DNA from: DTKD01 sp050948905
Lineage (GTDB): Bacteria > Armatimonadota > UBA5829
DNA: 64,000 nt
Reading direction: 5' to 3'
Assembly (NCBI GenBank): GCA_050948905.1
Contig: JBMNES010000001.1
Coordinates: 2,046,001 to 2,110,000, forward strand
A program made the position numbers and the translations under genes. The notes under the pieces were generated by a model, which was given only the letters and a program-made list of their open reading frames with translations, had not been told where the DNA came from and searched no databases. This document shows positions 17,163 to 26,469 of this stretch, piece after piece; within the stretch, counting starts at the first letter, position 1, and every line of letters starts with the position of its first letter.

Positions 17163-18454
17163 TTCGCCGGCTCCACGGTTAATACCACTGCCGTTTTGGG
17201 GTTCAGATACTTCCTGGCTGCTTTCGTGATGGCTTCGTTTGTGACGGAATTGATGCAGGCTGAATAGGTATCCGCAAACGCTGCTTCGGAAACAGCGAAA
17301 TAAAATCCATAGGCGTTCGCCCTTCCCGACACCGTCTCAAGTTCATAGGCTGATTGACCCAGCACAGTCCTTTTCGCCAACTCCAATTCCCCCTGACTAA
17401 GGCCACGGGAAGCGATATTGTTCAATTTATCAAAAATCGCATCCCTTGCTTTAGACAAATTATCTTCAGCGCCGGAGACGACTATGCTTATCATCCCCTG
17501 GCCCCGTTGAGTCACAAAGTCAACGTCTATATCCTGCACCAGCCCGGCCTTCGTTTTCAACTCTTCTGCTATCCAACTTCTATAACCGTGACCGAGATAA
17601 CTCGTCAGCACATCAATCGCACACACATCCTCCCGATCAGCACTCTGCGGCCCTAAAAAACCTATTGCAAGGGCGTGACTATCTAATTTTGCGGATACAG
17701 ATTCGCGGATTTGTTCTTTTACAGGAACTACAACAGGCAGCGCTTTCTGGTCAGATATAGTGGCCAATTTTGGGAACAGCTTGTTGATCTCTTCAAGCGC
17801 TACTTTGCTGTCAAAGTCTCCAACCAGCACTATCCCCATATTTGCAGGATTATAATATCGCCGATAATGTGCCAACAACTCTTCCCGCGTCAACTTTTTA
17901 ACGTTATCAGCGGTGCCCTCAAGCGGCAGCGAATACGGATGCTGTCCGTATATTCGCTCGGCCAGCATCGCACGGCAGATGAGTCTGCGATTCGATAGCT
18001 TGCGAGCGATCTCGTCTAAAATGACCAGTCTCTCTCGCTCGACGTCGTCAGCTCTAAACTGCGAATCATTAATGGCATCGGCGAATATCTCAAGTGCCTT
18101 ATTGAGATATCTCGAACTGACTGTGGCTCCGAAATGCGCGTAGTCCACGCCTGTATAGGCGTCCAAAGTGGCTCCCACGCTCTCCATCTCCACATCCATG
18201 TCCCCGGCCTGCCGCTTGCTCGTCCCGGCAAACAGCAGGTGCTCTATAAAATGCGATATACCGTTATTAGACACGCCCTCGCTGAACGTCCCCGCCTTGA
18301 TATATATCTCGATTCCAACGAGGTCGGTTGCGTGGTCTTCCTTCAGAATCGCCGTCAGGCCGCTGTCCAGCGTCGATATAGACAGCGGTGGCATTTGAGC
18401 AAATGCGGTGGAGGAGAGGAGAAATATCAAAAACAATGTAGGGATTTTTCGCAA
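17159..18454 (-). CDS. M16 family zinc metallopeptidase (active chain)
   Basis: About 431 residues. The zinc site HFIEH is intact within GISHFIEHLLFAGT, and the distal glutamate lies in VILDEI about 75 residues later. The YYNPANMGIVLVGDFD block is typical of the family. The start is uncertain: a TTG at 18454 gives a clean signal peptide (RKIPTLFLIFLLSSTAFAQ) and has GGAG upstream, while a GTG at 18490 would add 12 residues. Its stop overlaps the start of the inactive partner, so the two are made together and probably form a heterodimer in the periplasm. Confidence 0.88.
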   Translation of the reverse strand: MRKIPTLFLIFLLSSTAFAQMPPLSISTLDSGLTAILKEDHATDLVGIEIYIKAGTFSEGVSNNGISHFIEHLLFAGTSKRQAGDMDVEMESVGATLDAYTGVDYAHFGATVSSRYLNKALEIFADAINDSQFRADDVERERLVILDEIARKLSNRRLICRAMLAERIYGQHPYSLPLEGTADNVKKLTREELLAHYRRYYNPANMGIVLVGDFDSKVALEEINKLFPKLATISDQKALPVVVPVKEQIRESVSAKLDSHALAIGFLGPQSADREDVCAIDVLTSYLGHGYRSWIAEELKTKAGLVQDIDVDFVTQRGQGMISIVVSGAEDNLSKARDAIFDKLNNIASRGLSQGELELAKRTVLGQSAYELETVSGRANAYGFYFAVSEAAFADTYSACINSVTNEAITKAARKYLNPKTAVVLTVEPAK

Positions 18455-18603
18455 AAGTCCTACTCCGCAGCGAGATACATCAATACACACTCTACATTAC
18501 CCGCTAACTATATTATAATAGTTCCACTCACCGGCAACAACAAGGCAAATCCTGGCCTGGGTGGTAAAGCTCTGGTGATATGAGATAAGTTCAGGAAACC
18601 ATA

Positions 18604-19707
18604 TTGGATCGACGCCTGTTAAGAAATTTTGACTACGCCCTGTTTCTGGCAACGCTCGCCATCGTAGCATTCGGCTGCGTGATGATCTACAGCGCCAGCA
18701 AAGGCGGCAAGCTCGGCATCGGCTATGTAGAACGCCAACTCGTGGCTGCCGTGATCGGTGTCGTACTCGCTGTAGTTATCGCGTCCATTGACATCGGCGT
18801 ATTGCAGAGAATATCTAAGACTCTATATGGATTTAGCCTCGCAGTGCTGGTGTTTCTGCTCGTGTCCGGGGCCGCATCCAAAGGCGCGCAAAGATGGATA
18901 GGATACGGCGCTTTACGAATCCAACCCTCGGAGTTCGTAAAGATAATTTTGATTATCGCGCTCGCCACGTTTTTAGTGCAGCGTATGGAAAAAATCCGCA
19001 CGACGGAGACGTTTGCGCTGTCGTTTTTATACTTGCTAGTGCCGGTCCTACTCATATTCAAGCAGCCCGATCTCGGAACTGCGCTTGCGATCATGGCTAC
19101 GTGGCTGTTTATGCTTTTCGTGATGGGCACGGACATTAAAAACGTCCTGATATTTATGGGCGCCTGCCTTGTTCTTGGTTTTGTGGTCTTCCACGTCCAC
19201 GGAGTCTTAAAAGACTATCAAAAGAATCGTCTGGTGAGTTTCGTAGACCCAATGGCCGACCCCAGAGGCAGCGGCTATCATGTTAGACAATCCCGAATAG
19301 CCATTGGTTCCGGTCAATTCGTGGGCAAGGGTTTTCTTAAGGGCACCCAAAGCAAGCTCAGGTTTATCCCCGAACAGCACACGGACTTTATCTTCACGGT
19401 CGTGGGCGAGGAGCTTGGCTTCGTAGGCTCGGTGGCGTTGTTGCTATTATATTTCGTTGTAGTATGGCGCGGGTTATACATAATGTCCGCCACCGAAGAC
19501 GCTCTGGCACGGGCCATTGCCGCCGGGATAGTAGGGATGCTCGCCTTTCACATAATGGTCAACATTGGTATGACGCTAGGCATAATGCCCGTGACGGGGG
19601 TTCCTCTCCCGATGTTCAGCTATGGCGGCAGCAGCCTGGTCGCGAATCTAATCGCAATAGGCTTGCTTGAGGGCATCAGCATGCGCCGCCACAAGATCGT
19701 TTTTTAG
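18604..19707 (+). CDS. rodA: RodA-type peptidoglycan glycosyltransferase (SEDS family)
   Basis: A 367-residue multi-pass membrane protein. The segment GYHVRQSRIAIGSG, then GKGFLKGTQS and FIPEQHTDFIFTVVGEE, is diagnostic of RodA/FtsW and closest to RodA. The C-terminal GVPLPMFSYGGSS is also conserved. It polymerises lipid II glycans in the elongation complex of rod-shaped cells. The start is TTG. No mreBCD or pbp2 gene is next to it here. It converges on the aminopeptidase gene with a four-base overlap of stop regions. Confidence 0.92.
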   Translation: MDRRLLRNFDYALFLATLAIVAFGCVMIYSASKGGKLGIGYVERQLVAAVIGVVLAVVIASIDIGVLQRISKTLYGFSLAVLVFLLVSGAASKGAQRWIGYGALRIQPSEFVKIILIIALATFLVQRMEKIRTTETFALSFLYLLVPVLLIFKQPDLGTALAIMATWLFMLFVMGTDIKNVLIFMGACLVLGFVVFHVHGVLKDYQKNRLVSFVDPMADPRGSGYHVRQSRIAIGSGQFVGKGFLKGTQSKLRFIPEQHTDFIFTVVGEELGFVGSVALLLLYFVVVWRGLYIMSATEDALARAIAAGIVGMLAFHIMVNIGMTLGIMPVTGVPLPMFSYGGSSLVANLIAIGLLEGISMRRHKIVF

Positions 19708-20780
19708 GAGATATTCAGCAGTTCTTTAGTGGAGTGCGTCAGAATCGTATGCCCGGACTCGGTCACCAGGACATCGTCCTCTATGCGTATTCCGCCCCAA
19801 CCGTCGATATATATCCCCGGCTCGACTGTGACCACCATCCCCGGCTCCAAAACAACATCGCTCGTCTGAGACAACGCAGGTCCGTCGTGGACTTCAATAC
19901 CCAGCGCATGTCCTAACCCGTGCCCGAAGTTTTCGCCGTAGCCCTTCGATGCGATATATTCCCTCGCCACCGCGTCGACATTATGACCCGGTTTGCCCGG
20001 CACAACCGCATCTATCGCCCTAAGTTGCGCCTCCAGCACGATGTTATAAATCTCTCGCTGCTTCTCATCAGGCTCCCCAAGACAAATAGTGCGGGTGATA
20101 TCGGAGTTGTAGTGACAATACCGCGCCCCGAAGTCGAGTTTAAGCAGGGCTCCCTTTTCAAGGACGCTATCAGTCGGGCTGGCGTGTGGACTTGCGGCAC
20201 GGGGGCCGGACGCCGCGATAGTGTCAAACGCCTCTTTATCCGCTCCCAGTCTGCGAAGGGTCGTATCAACCAGCAGTGCAGCCTCTTTCTCGGTCATCCC
20301 AGTCTTAATTTCACGAATCAGCGACGAGAAAGTATTATCCGCAATCTTACAGGCCTCCTGGATAATCGCTATCTCGCCGGCGTCTTTGACGCGCCTGAGT
20401 TGCTCGACTATTCCCCTCGTGTTGCGCATCGAGATAGACGGCTCCACCTGGGCGCGAATGGCTCTATAATACGCTACGCTGACGTGATCTGCCTCATAAC
20501 CAACGCGATCCGGTCTAAGATCGTTCAGCAATTCGCCAATCGCAACCGAAGTCGGCCTGGCGGAATATTCCACCACCTTGCAGGCAGGACACTCTGCTTT
20601 CGCCTGCGCGGTATATCTGGGATCGACGAGTATATATTCATTTGCCGAAGTGACAACCGCTACCCCCGCCGATCCGGTAAAGCCGGTCAGATAAAATACA
20701 TTAGGCAGGTTGGTTATCAGCAGCGTATCAAAGGACCTGCTCGCCATCTGCTGCCGCAGTCGGGTGATTCGCTCATGCAT
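19704..20780 (-). CDS. Xaa-Pro aminopeptidase/dipeptidase (M24)
   Basis: A 358-residue two-domain enzyme with an N-terminal creatinase-like domain and a C-terminal pita-bread domain. The five metal ligands are recognisable: two Asp in LKLDFGARYCHYNSDIT, His in GHGLGHALGIEVHD, and two Glu in TVEPGIYI and GIRIEDD. It cleaves X-Pro bonds in the cytoplasm. Its ATG overlaps the end of aroQ by 8 bases, in the frequent aroQ-then-M24 order often followed by efp in other bacteria. No efp gene is seen here. Confidence 0.9.
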   Translation of the reverse strand: MHERITRLRQQMASRSFDTLLITNLPNVFYLTGFTGSAGVAVVTSANEYILVDPRYTAQAKAECPACKVVEYSARPTSVAIGELLNDLRPDRVGYEADHVSVAYYRAIRAQVEPSISMRNTRGIVEQLRRVKDAGEIAIIQEACKIADNTFSSLIREIKTGMTEKEAALLVDTTLRRLGADKEAFDTIAASGPRAASPHASPTDSVLEKGALLKLDFGARYCHYNSDITRTICLGEPDEKQREIYNIVLEAQLRAIDAVVPGKPGHNVDAVAREYIASKGYGENFGHGLGHALGIEVHDGPALSQTSDVVLEPGMVVTVEPGIYIDGWGGIRIEDDVLVTESGHTILTHSTKELLNIS

Positions 20781-21210
20781 TGTTGATCAACCCCACCAGC
20801 GCCCGCAGTCCAAGAAGGTAGCTGTCCGCGCCGAATCCAGCTATCTGTCCCGCTGCAATCGGCGCTATTACGGACTTATGCCGGAACTCCTCCCGCGCAT
20901 ACACATTGGACATATGCACTTCCACCACCGGCAGCCCAACCGCCGCCAGCGCATCTCGAATCGCGTAGCTGTAATGCGTAAAGGCGCCGGGGTTTATCAA
21001 TATCCCGTCGAAACCCTGCCGCGCCGCCTGGATAATCTCGATTATTTCACTCTCGGAGTTCGATTGGTTTATGGCCACGTTGACGCCGAGTTTATGGGCC
21101 AGAGTCGCACACTCCTCGTTGATTTCCTGCAGGCTTCGGCCTCCATATACCGAGACCTCCCGCACCCCAAGCATATTAAGGTTAGGCCCGTGAATAATCT
21201 GAATCTTCAT
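20773..21210 (-). CDS. aroQ: 3-dehydroquinate dehydratase, type II
   Basis: A 145-residue enzyme that dehydrates 3-dehydroquinate in the shikimate pathway. The signatures GPNLNMLGVRE, YGG, INPGAFTHYS and HMSNVYAREEFRHKS cover the catalytic tyrosine loop, the substrate-binding Asn and the conserved His. A GGAGGG ribosome site falls in the gap after the Trm112-like gene, 4 bases away. Cotranscribed with the genes on both sides. Confidence 0.95.
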   Translation of the reverse strand: MKIQIIHGPNLNMLGVREVSVYGGRSLQEINEECATLAHKLGVNVAINQSNSESEIIEIIQAARQGFDGILINPGAFTHYSYAIRDALAAVGLPVVEVHMSNVYAREEFRHKSVIAPIAAGQIAGFGADSYLLGLRALVGLINNA

Positions 21211-21214
21211 CTTC

Positions 21215-21409
21215 CTATCCCTCCTCGACCTTACCCGATTCGGTCGCCTTATCGACTAGCATAATCGGAACTCCGTTCTCGATTGGATAAATCCTGCCGC
21301 ATTGCCTGCAATGTAGTCCGCCTTCGATAAGTTCTACCCTAGGCCTCGACTCGCAGGCAGGACAGGCGAGTATCTCCAACAATTTTTCGGATAATGCTCT
21401 TTCTCCCAT
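21215..21409 (-). CDS. Trm112-like zinc-ribbon protein (UPF0434/YcaR family)
   Basis: A 64-residue protein with a C-x2-C pair (ILACPACES) and a second pair (CRQCGR) followed by IYPIENGVPIMLVDKA, the standard Trm112/UPF0434 pattern. Trm112 homologues serve as small zinc-binding activators of methyltransferases; the bacterial ones are less well defined. It lies between the ABC exporter and aroQ in a close-packed operon. Confidence 0.9.
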   Translation of the reverse strand: MGERALSEKLLEILACPACESRPRVELIEGGLHCRQCGRIYPIENGVPIMLVDKATESGKVEEG

Positions 21410-21420
21410 AATGCCGCCCC

Positions 21421-22167
21421 CTACACTGGTTTGTGATGTGTAACCATGTTCAGGTATTGCCCTATAACCTGTGCAGTTTCTCCATCAGCGGCCACCCTGC
21501 CGGAGTCGATCCAAATAGCCCTCGACGCCACCTTCGCCGCCGCCTCCAGATCATGTGTCACAAAAACTATGGTGCGTCCGCTGCGCTGAAAGGTCTCGAT
21601 GCGGTCATAGCACTTCTCCTGAAACGCTGCGTCTCCCACCGCCAGCACCTCGTCGATAAGCAGTATATCCGGGTCGGTTTCCACAGCAATCGAAAACCCC
21701 AGCCGCATCAGCATCCCGTCAGAGTAGGTTTTCACAGGCGAATCGACGAACTCATCCAATTCGGAAAACGTAATAATCGAATCGATTTTGCTCGCTATCT
21801 CAGACGAGTTCAAACCAGCTATCGCGCCGTTAAAATATATATTTTCCCTGCCCGTCAACTCCGGGTGAAACCCCGCCGCAAGCGCCAGCATTGTCGACAT
21901 CCTGCCGTTTGTGATTACACTGCCCGTGGATGGCCTGTATACCCTGGCTATTATTCTCAGCAGCGTGCTCTTCCCTGACCCGTTTTTGCCGATCACCGCC
22001 ACCGTCTCCCCGCGCTCAATCGACAAATTGACGTCAGACAAACCGAGTATTTTCTCCGTCCGTCGCCTCCTCATCGAAAGCAACGCAGATTTAAGGGAGG
22101 TTTGCTTTTCGCGAAGAAGGTCAAAGGATTTGCTGATATCTATCAGTTTTATCGCGCTATCCATCAT
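21421..22167 (-). CDS. ABC transporter ATP-binding protein, polysaccharide export (Wzt/TagH-like)
   Basis: About 248 residues. Walker A is GKNGSGKST, the signature region includes YSDGMLMRLGFSIA, and Walker B is ILLIDEVLAVGD, with VTHD as the switch. The SKSFDLLREKQTSLKSAL opening and the DEVLAVGDAAFQEKC block mark the O-antigen/teichoic-acid exporter subfamily. It lacks the extra C-terminal glycan-binding domain found in some Wzt proteins. The ATG at 22167 forms an ATGA overlap with the permease stop; GCGGAG upstream supports it over the ATG at 22188. Confidence 0.88.
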   Translation of the reverse strand: MMDSAIKLIDISKSFDLLREKQTSLKSALLSMRRRRTEKILGLSDVNLSIERGETVAVIGKNGSGKSTLLRIIARVYRPSTGSVITNGRMSTMLALAAGFHPELTGRENIYFNGAIAGLNSSEIASKIDSIITFSELDEFVDSPVKTYSDGMLMRLGFSIAVETDPDILLIDEVLAVGDAAFQEKCYDRIETFQRSGRTIVFVTHDLEAAAKVASRAIWIDSGRVAADGETAQVIGQYLNMVTHHKPV

Positions 22168-23009
22168 ACCCGCTCCGCAAACACCCATTTCCGGGCGTTG
22201 AAGAATGCATACCCGGCTATTGCGATCAGCACACAGATTGCAGACGCCGCTACGATCGTGCCTATATCCAGAGGCAGACTCTCAATAGGAGTCTCCCTGA
22301 TGGTCAACCCACTTATCGGCGGCAGAAGCGTCTTTCTATATGCGTCCACCAGCGCGTTCATTGGCAGCATCAGATATAGTTTATACAGCAGCGGAGAGTT
22401 CAGCTTGGCAGCCACCAGCTCCGCCGGATACATCACAGGGGTCAGGTAGAAAAAGACGTTTAACAGCACGGTCAGAAGGTACTTAACATCCTCATAAAAC
22501 ACATTCAGGCACGATATAAAAAGCGCCAGCCCGATTATCAACGTGGTCTGGATCGCCATCAAAACCGGCAGCCAAAGCACGGTCGGCTTCAGCGGCGCGC
22601 CGTGCATAAAGAACCTGTAAAACAACAGATACGCGAAGAATACCACTAGCGCCAAAACATAATGGATCAGGTTTGCCACCACCACCGAAGCGGGCAGCAC
22701 CTCTCGTGGGAAATATACTTTTCGCAGCAGGTCCCTGTGTGCCAGCACCACCTGGCTGGAATCAAGCAGCGCCATCTGAAAAAACATCCACGGCAGATAG
22801 CCCACCAGCAGATACGCCGAATAGTTGGGAATGTCGAGCCGCATAATATATTTGATGACAACAGTCATCGTAGCGACTTGCAGCAGGGGGTTGGCCAGCG
22901 ACCACAGAAATCCCAAAAATGAGTTCTTGTAGCGAACTTTAATATCTCGCACGACAAGCTGTGAGAGCAGGTAACGATATCTCAGCAGTTCTCTAAGTTC
23001 ATTGATCAT
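22164..23009 (-). CDS. ABC-2 type permease, polysaccharide/O-antigen export (Wzm-like)
   Basis: About 281 residues with six membrane segments. The N-terminal amphipathic part (LLRYRYLLSQLVVRDIKVRYK) followed by LGFLWSLANPLLQ is the signature of Wzm/TagG permeases. It pairs with the ATPase encoded next (ATGA overlap) to move an undecaprenyl-linked glycan across the inner membrane. The ATG at 23009 gives the usual family N-terminus; an upstream TTG at 23042 would add 11 residues. No glycosyltransferase genes are nearby. Confidence 0.87.
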   Translation of the reverse strand: MINELRELLRYRYLLSQLVVRDIKVRYKNSFLGFLWSLANPLLQVATMTVVIKYIMRLDIPNYSAYLLVGYLPWMFFQMALLDSSQVVLAHRDLLRKVYFPREVLPASVVVANLIHYVLALVVFFAYLLFYRFFMHGAPLKPTVLWLPVLMAIQTTLIIGLALFISCLNVFYEDVKYLLTVLLNVFFYLTPVMYPAELVAAKLNSPLLYKLYLMLPMNALVDAYRKTLLPPISGLTIRETPIESLPLDIGTIVAASAICVLIAIAGYAFFNARKWVFAERV

Positions 23010-23218
23010 TCCGTGTTCTGTTGGCCTCGTAGTGGCATCCAAAGTATAGGCTCACGCACCTCAAAAGTCAAACTGCCGGGCATGTTTCGGGCTTGACGAA
23101 GTCACCCACCTACAGTTAATCTTAATAAAATTGGAATATTTAATCAAAGCCCGCTTAAATCGAGAGGAATGGTCGCTCCTGTTGCCAAACTTATTATACG
23201 ACGCTGAGATTCGTTTGG

Positions 23219-23248
23219 TTGCAGTCAACTCTACAATAGTGGGATAAT
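23219..23248 (+). promoter_or_regulatory. Predicted promoter of paaK-ACT operon
   Basis: TTGCAG at 23219 and GATAAT at 23243 are spaced by 18 bases, about 45 bases upstream of the ligase start. The rest of the region 23043-23293 shows no gene. Confidence 0.35.
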
Positions 23249-23293
23249 AGGCCAGCTTGAAATTATAGCACCGCTTATCTGCCGGGGGATAAA

Positions 23294-24604
23294 ATGCATT
23301 ATTGGAACCGAGATGCGGAGTGTATAGATCGAGAAAAACTCCGCAGCATTCAATCTGAAAGACTCCTAAAAACAGTCAAGCACTCATACGAACACGTGCC
23401 TGCATATAAACGCAAATTCGATGAAATCGGCTTAAAACCAGAGGATATCAAGGGCCTTGAAGATCTCCCCAAGATACCGTTTACAGTCAAATCCGACTTC
23501 AGAGACAACTATCCATTTGGGATGTTCGCGGTGTCGATGGATCAAGTCGTTCGTATCCACGCCAGCTCAGGGACGACCGGCAAGAGCACTGTAGTCGGCT
23601 ATACTCGCGGCGACGTAGAGGTCTGGGCAGAGCTAATGGCCAGGACGCTGGGCGCGGGCGGCACCACGAAAGGCGACATCGTTCAAAATGCCTATGGTTA
23701 CGGTCTGTTCACCGGAGGCCTCGGTGCTCACTACGGCGCGGAAAGAATTGGGGCCTCGGTGATCCCGATATCCGGCGGCAACACCAAACGGCAACTGCAG
23801 ATCATGGAGGATTTTCACAGCACCGTACTCTGCTGCACCCCGAGCTATGCCGTGATGCTCGGCGAATCGGCCAGGGACGCGCAGATGGATATGAACAAAT
23901 CATCTCTGCGAGTAGCGTTTCTGGGCGCGGAGCCGTGGACGGAAAGCATGCGGCGCGAAATCGAGTCGGCATTGTGCATCGACGCGCTAGATATTTATGG
24001 CCTCAGCGAGGTGATGGGCCCCGGCGTTTCCTATGAATGCCTTGAAAAGGGCGGGCTGCACATTAACGAAGACCATTTTATAGCGGAGATCATCGACCCG
24101 GAAACTGGGGAGGTGCTGCCTCCGGGTGCACATGGCGAACTCGTGTTCACAAGCCTCACGAAGGAAGCCCTTCCTTTGCTCCGATACCGCACCCGCGACA
24201 TTACCTATATCGACGACACTGCCTGTGGGTGCGGCCGCACATTTGTGAGAATGCACCGGGTTATGGGCCGCTCCGACGATATGCTGATTATTCGCGGGGT
24301 CAATGTGTTTCCCTCGCAGATCGAAAGTGTCCTCATAGATATAGAAGGCACCGAGCCGCATTACGTGATAGTGGTGGATCGACAGCCGGGCAAGATGGAC
24401 GAGATGGAAGTTTGGGTGGAGGTATCCCCGGAGCTCGTCTCAGATGCGGTCAGGACTCTCGAATCTCTTGAACGCCGCATCGCCCACGAACTCCATTCGG
24501 TGCTCGGCATCTCGGTCAAAGTGAAGCTCGTCGAGCCTAAGACAATCGCCCGCAGCGAGGGCAAAGCGAAGAGGGTAATCGACAGGAGGGATTTGAACCA
24601 GTGA
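23294..24604 (+). CDS. paaK: Phenylacetate-CoA ligase family protein
   Basis: A 436-residue adenylate-forming enzyme. The P-loop-like SSGTTGK motif is at residues 91-97; YGLSE, YRTRDI and the C-terminal GRSDDMLIIRGVNVFPSQIE block follow. It activates an aryl acid such as phenylacetate to its CoA thioester. The ATG follows GGGGGA. The next gene, a double ACT protein, overlaps its stop, a pairing commonly seen with such ligases. No other paa catabolic genes are present, so the physiological role could be salvage of aryl acids rather than full degradation. Confidence 0.9.
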   Translation: MHYWNRDAECIDREKLRSIQSERLLKTVKHSYEHVPAYKRKFDEIGLKPEDIKGLEDLPKIPFTVKSDFRDNYPFGMFAVSMDQVVRIHASSGTTGKSTVVGYTRGDVEVWAELMARTLGAGGTTKGDIVQNAYGYGLFTGGLGAHYGAERIGASVIPISGGNTKRQLQIMEDFHSTVLCCTPSYAVMLGESARDAQMDMNKSSLRVAFLGAEPWTESMRREIESALCIDALDIYGLSEVMGPGVSYECLEKGGLHINEDHFIAEIIDPETGEVLPPGAHGELVFTSLTKEALPLLRYRTRDITYIDDTACGCGRTFVRMHRVMGRSDDMLIIRGVNVFPSQIESVLIDIEGTEPHYVIVVDRQPGKMDEMEVWVEVSPELVSDAVRTLESLERRIAHELHSVLGISVKVKLVEPKTIARSEGKAKRVIDRRDLNQ

Positions 24605-25032
24605 AGGTAAGTCAACTCTCAGTTTTTATCGAAAACAAATCGGGCCGGCTCGCTGATGTCGCGCACACGCTGGCGGATAATTCCATCAATATCCGTGCGC
24701 TGTCCATCGCCGACACCATTGACTATGGCCTGCTTCGCCTCATAGTAAACGACCCTGAGAAAGCAAAGGCTGTGCTCACGGGGGCGGGTTTTACCGTCGC
24801 GCTCACAGAGGTGCTTGCTATCGAGGTGCCGGATAAGCCGGGCGGGCTGGCAGGCATCATCGATATCGTGGCCGATGGTGGGGTCAATATCGAGTATATG
24901 TATGCATTCGTCGGAACATCGGGTGAGAACGCCATCGTCATCTTCCGAATTGAGGAAGTCGACAGGGCAATAGAATTCCTCCAGGCCAAAGGCGTTCGCA
25001 TACTCACAGGAGACGAATTACACTCTATATAA
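24601..25032 (+). CDS. Tandem ACT-domain protein
   Basis: A 143-residue protein made of two ACT domains, roughly residues 1-65 (LSVFIENKSGRLADVAHTLADNSINI) and 70-140 (LAIEVPDKPGGLAGIIDIVADGGVNI). ACT domains bind amino acids and act as allosteric sensors. Its GTG start overlaps the end of paaK in GTGA, so it probably senses an aromatic amino acid or related ligand for the ligase. Regulation of the ligase is an inference. Confidence 0.9.
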   Translation: MKVSQLSVFIENKSGRLADVAHTLADNSINIRALSIADTIDYGLLRLIVNDPEKAKAVLTGAGFTVALTEVLAIEVPDKPGGLAGIIDIVADGGVNIEYMYAFVGTSGENAIVIFRIEEVDRAIEFLQAKGVRILTGDELHSI

Positions 25033-25167
25033 TCTGGTTATCCAGTCTAAGTGACAAAAACAGCCCGGTCGGGGCCATTAAGTGCGTTTGTTGGCGTTGA
25101 CTGGGCTTGTTTATGTTAAACGCTTCACAGCCAATACGGCTGCTTGCACAGGCAAGGAGGGAAAAGG

Positions 25168-26304
25168 TTGAAAAGATTTCTGTTAGTACTATTGTTGTCG
25201 GCTCTACTGATGAGCTTTGCGGCTGCGGCGTTTGCCCAGCAAGTCGAACTACACGGCTATATGCAGAACCGGTTCTATGCGAATCCGGATAGCCCGTCAA
25301 GATTTGTGACGGAGCGCGTCTCGCTGTCCGCCGTTGGCCAATGGGAAAACGATATCACCGGATACGTTGAGGTTTATTATCATCCATGGCTTACTGATCG
25401 GGCAATTCAGGCGCCTCCCAGCCCCGGAGTAATTGCATATACGGCAGATCAGTTCCGGGTCTACCTCGAAAGCGCGTACGTCGATATGCCGGCTGGAGAT
25501 GGTCGATTGCGCATAGGCAAAGGCAGACAGCTCAACTTCGGTTTGGTACCTACATATCCAAATAGAAAAACCAGTCAATACGGTATAGTTGCCGAGACAT
25601 TCACTCAGGACAGGATTATTGGGGCGCAGTATGATATCAAGCGCGGCGCATTTGATGTCGGCGCTTCGTTGTATACCGACCTGCGTGTACAGAATCGCAA
25701 GGCGGGCGATTTTGCAGGCGCTCCGGTCAACGGGCTTATGCCGAGTTCAAAGGTTGTCGCGCATATCGTCGACAAGGACGACCCGGCCAACAACCCCGGC
25801 ACATTGGCAGGCTCAGTTCGTTTTGGTATCACCAAGCCGGATTATCAGGTTCATTTGTCCGGGGCGACGGGCAAGATGGTGAACGATGACGTCGAGGTTT
25901 TGAATACTGCTTTTGGGGCTGATAGCACCTCGCGCGCACACAACAAGTATGGCCTTGACGCTTCCTACACTTGGGGCCCATTCTGCCTGCAAAGCGAGGT
26001 ATATCAGGGCAACTTCAGCTTCCTGAAAATCACCGGCTATCAGGTCCTGGCGGGCTACCAACCAAAAGACAAGACCCGATTCTATATGCGCTGGTCGGCC
26101 CTGAGCAACAACAAGCCGATTAATAACGCAACCAACAACCGGCAGTTGACCTGGCCAACAAAGCAGTTCACAATCGGCGTGATCCAGCCCATCCGAAAAG
26201 GTATCTGGGTGGAGGCGGACTACGAGAAGAACATGGAAAGCACCGGCGGTTGGGCTAAATCCAAAAACGACATATTCTTCATTGAGGTCTTCACTGGTTT
26301 TTAA
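25168..26304 (+). CDS. Outer-membrane beta-barrel (porin-like) protein
   Basis: About 378 residues with a signal peptide (KRFLLVLLLSALLMSFAAAAFAQ). The rest is rich in alternating aromatic/hydrophobic strands (FRVYLESAYVDM, LRIGKGRQLNFGLV, YDIKRGAFDVGASLYTDL) and ends with a phenylalanine (FIEVFTGF), as in outer-membrane barrels. The TTG at 25168 is chosen because a strong AAGGAGGG site lies just upstream and an earlier TTG at 25144 would break the signal peptide. The transported solute is unknown. It ends at a good terminator. Confidence 0.75.
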   Translation: MKRFLLVLLLSALLMSFAAAAFAQQVELHGYMQNRFYANPDSPSRFVTERVSLSAVGQWENDITGYVEVYYHPWLTDRAIQAPPSPGVIAYTADQFRVYLESAYVDMPAGDGRLRIGKGRQLNFGLVPTYPNRKTSQYGIVAETFTQDRIIGAQYDIKRGAFDVGASLYTDLRVQNRKAGDFAGAPVNGLMPSSKVVAHIVDKDDPANNPGTLAGSVRFGITKPDYQVHLSGATGKMVNDDVEVLNTAFGADSTSRAHNKYGLDASYTWGPFCLQSEVYQGNFSFLKITGYQVLAGYQPKDKTRFYMRWSALSNNKPINNATNNRQLTWPTKQFTIGVIQPIRKGIWVEADYEKNMESTGGWAKSKNDIFFIEVFTGF

Positions 26305-26315
26305 TCGCAATCAAC

Positions 26316-26352
26316 GGGTGGCGATCTAAGGTTGCCACCCGTTTCCCTTTTC
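26316..26352 (+). terminator. Rho-independent terminator after the barrel gene
   Basis: GGGTGGC pairs with GCCACCC across a loop of about 11 bases and is followed by GTTTCCCTTTTC. It is 12 bases after the stop codon. The stem resembles the dispersed GGTGGCGAT hairpin. Confidence 0.65.
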
Positions 26353-26406
26353 TAATTCTCGCTTTTCCGGCTTTCCAATCCCTTCCCAATGTCATTGCGG
26401 CAGAGT

Positions 26407-26435
26407 TTGCCGAGCGTTTCCCGACGTGGTAAAAT
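26407..26435 (+). promoter_or_regulatory. Predicted promoter of the MutL-like operon
   Basis: TTGCCG at 26407 and TAAAAT at 26430 lie 17 bases apart, about 35 bases before the start at 26470. Confidence 0.45.
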
Positions 26436-26469
26436 CAATGCGATATCTCATACGAGGTCAGGTGAATAG

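Noticed and set aside
19920..20786. 288-codon plus-strand frame
   Set aside because: Antisense to the M24 aminopeptidase gene, which has all catalytic residues; composition is that of a shadow frame.
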